From assembly GCA_043718245.1 (NCBI GenBank), contig JAYSWB010000015.1, forward strand, positions 1 through 22,404: a stretch of DNA of 22,404 nt. Reading direction: 5' to 3'. Positions 22,315 through 22,404 of this stretch are shown here, piece after piece; the stretch's first letter is position 1, and the number at the start of each line of letters is the position of its first letter. The notes below the pieces were generated by a model that was not told the origin of the DNA, made no database searches, and saw only the letters and a program-made list of their open reading frames with translations. The translations under genes and the position numbers were made by a program. Origin of the DNA: JBAXAB01 sp043718245. Its GTDB lineage: Bacteria > Patescibacteriota > Minisyncoccia > Phycocordibacterales > CAIZLB01.

Positions 22315-22404
22315 TCAACTTTGAAGTGCACCACTCATCATTTGTAATGGTGTCTTCCAGCCAAGGCGTTTCCTCGGTCTGGTGTTGAGTAAATATTCAA
22401 CTCT
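22315..22404 (-). mobile_element. C-terminal end of an IS30-family transposase
   Basis: The minus strand is open from the window edge to TGA at 22317-22315, 29 codons. The product contains YLLNTRPRKRLGWKTPLQMM, the typical C-terminus of IS30-family transposases (LN-RPRK-LG-KTP). The rest lies outside the window, so whether it is intact cannot be told. The element end and its inverted repeat must lie between 22314 and about 22210 but could not be placed. Confidence 0.75.

Noticed and set aside
1..22404. Use of TGA as a sense codon (Gracilibacteria/SR1 code)
   Set aside because: TGA ends the Fn3-like gene at a functional ATGA overlap and ends the IS30 transposase at the expected C-terminus; no in-frame TGA was needed in any gene.
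1..22404. tRNA, rRNA, CRISPR arrays and riboswitches
   Set aside because: No cloverleaf, rRNA-like stretch, spaced direct repeats or recognisable riboswitch core was seen on either strand.

Overview
The window looks like chromosomal DNA of a Candidate Phyla Radiation bacterium, most likely a Parcubacteria-type (Patescibacteria) lineage. This rests on AT-rich sequence with tight gene spacing, Ser/Thr-rich secreted proteins with GIGTTTP-type repeats, a TPR-tailed O-antigen ligase-like protein, and a CPR-style 'SSxNYxLxS' surface protein. Housekeeping genes (gatB, obg, secA) place it on a chromosome. TGA ends several genes, so the standard bacterial code applies, not the TGA=Gly code of Gracilibacteria/SR1. 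No rRNA, tRNA or CRISPR array was seen.

Layout. Positions 1-6698 (minus strand) hold a cluster of five exported proteins. Read in transcription order they are: a small beta-rich protein, a membrane-anchored protein resembling DUF916/WxL-interacting proteins, a paralog of the first protein, a fibronectin-III-like membrane-anchored protein, and a very long beta-helix/GIGTTTP protein that runs off the left edge. The last two overlap by ATGA. Positions 6889-11259 (minus) are a housekeeping run: gatB, obg, a MYG1-family phosphoesterase and an AI-2E/PerM-type membrane protein. Positions 11314-14379 alternate strands: a small secreted helical protein (+), an acyltransferase-3 membrane protein (-), then a DedA protein and a family-2 glycosyltransferase (+). 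secA follows on the minus strand, then a 29-residue Lys/Ala peptide gene with its own promoter and terminator, then a large O-antigen ligase/O-oligosaccharyltransferase-like protein with TPRs. A sugar-nucleotide epimerase-like gene and a second glycosyltransferase lie at 19810-21613 (+). The right end holds a GC-rich Nudix gene with its own terminator, and the last 29 codons of an IS30-family transposase.

The genes fit a theme of cell-envelope building. SecA exports the surface proteins. The glycosyltransferases, epimerase, acyltransferase and ligase would make and attach surface glycans, possibly onto the Ser/Thr-rich proteins (inference). At least eight native genes have a -10-like hexamer 6-9 bases before their ATG and no Shine-Dalgarno, which suggests leaderless transcripts. 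The GC-rich Nudix gene has a clear Shine-Dalgarno and promoter instead, as expected of an acquired gene.
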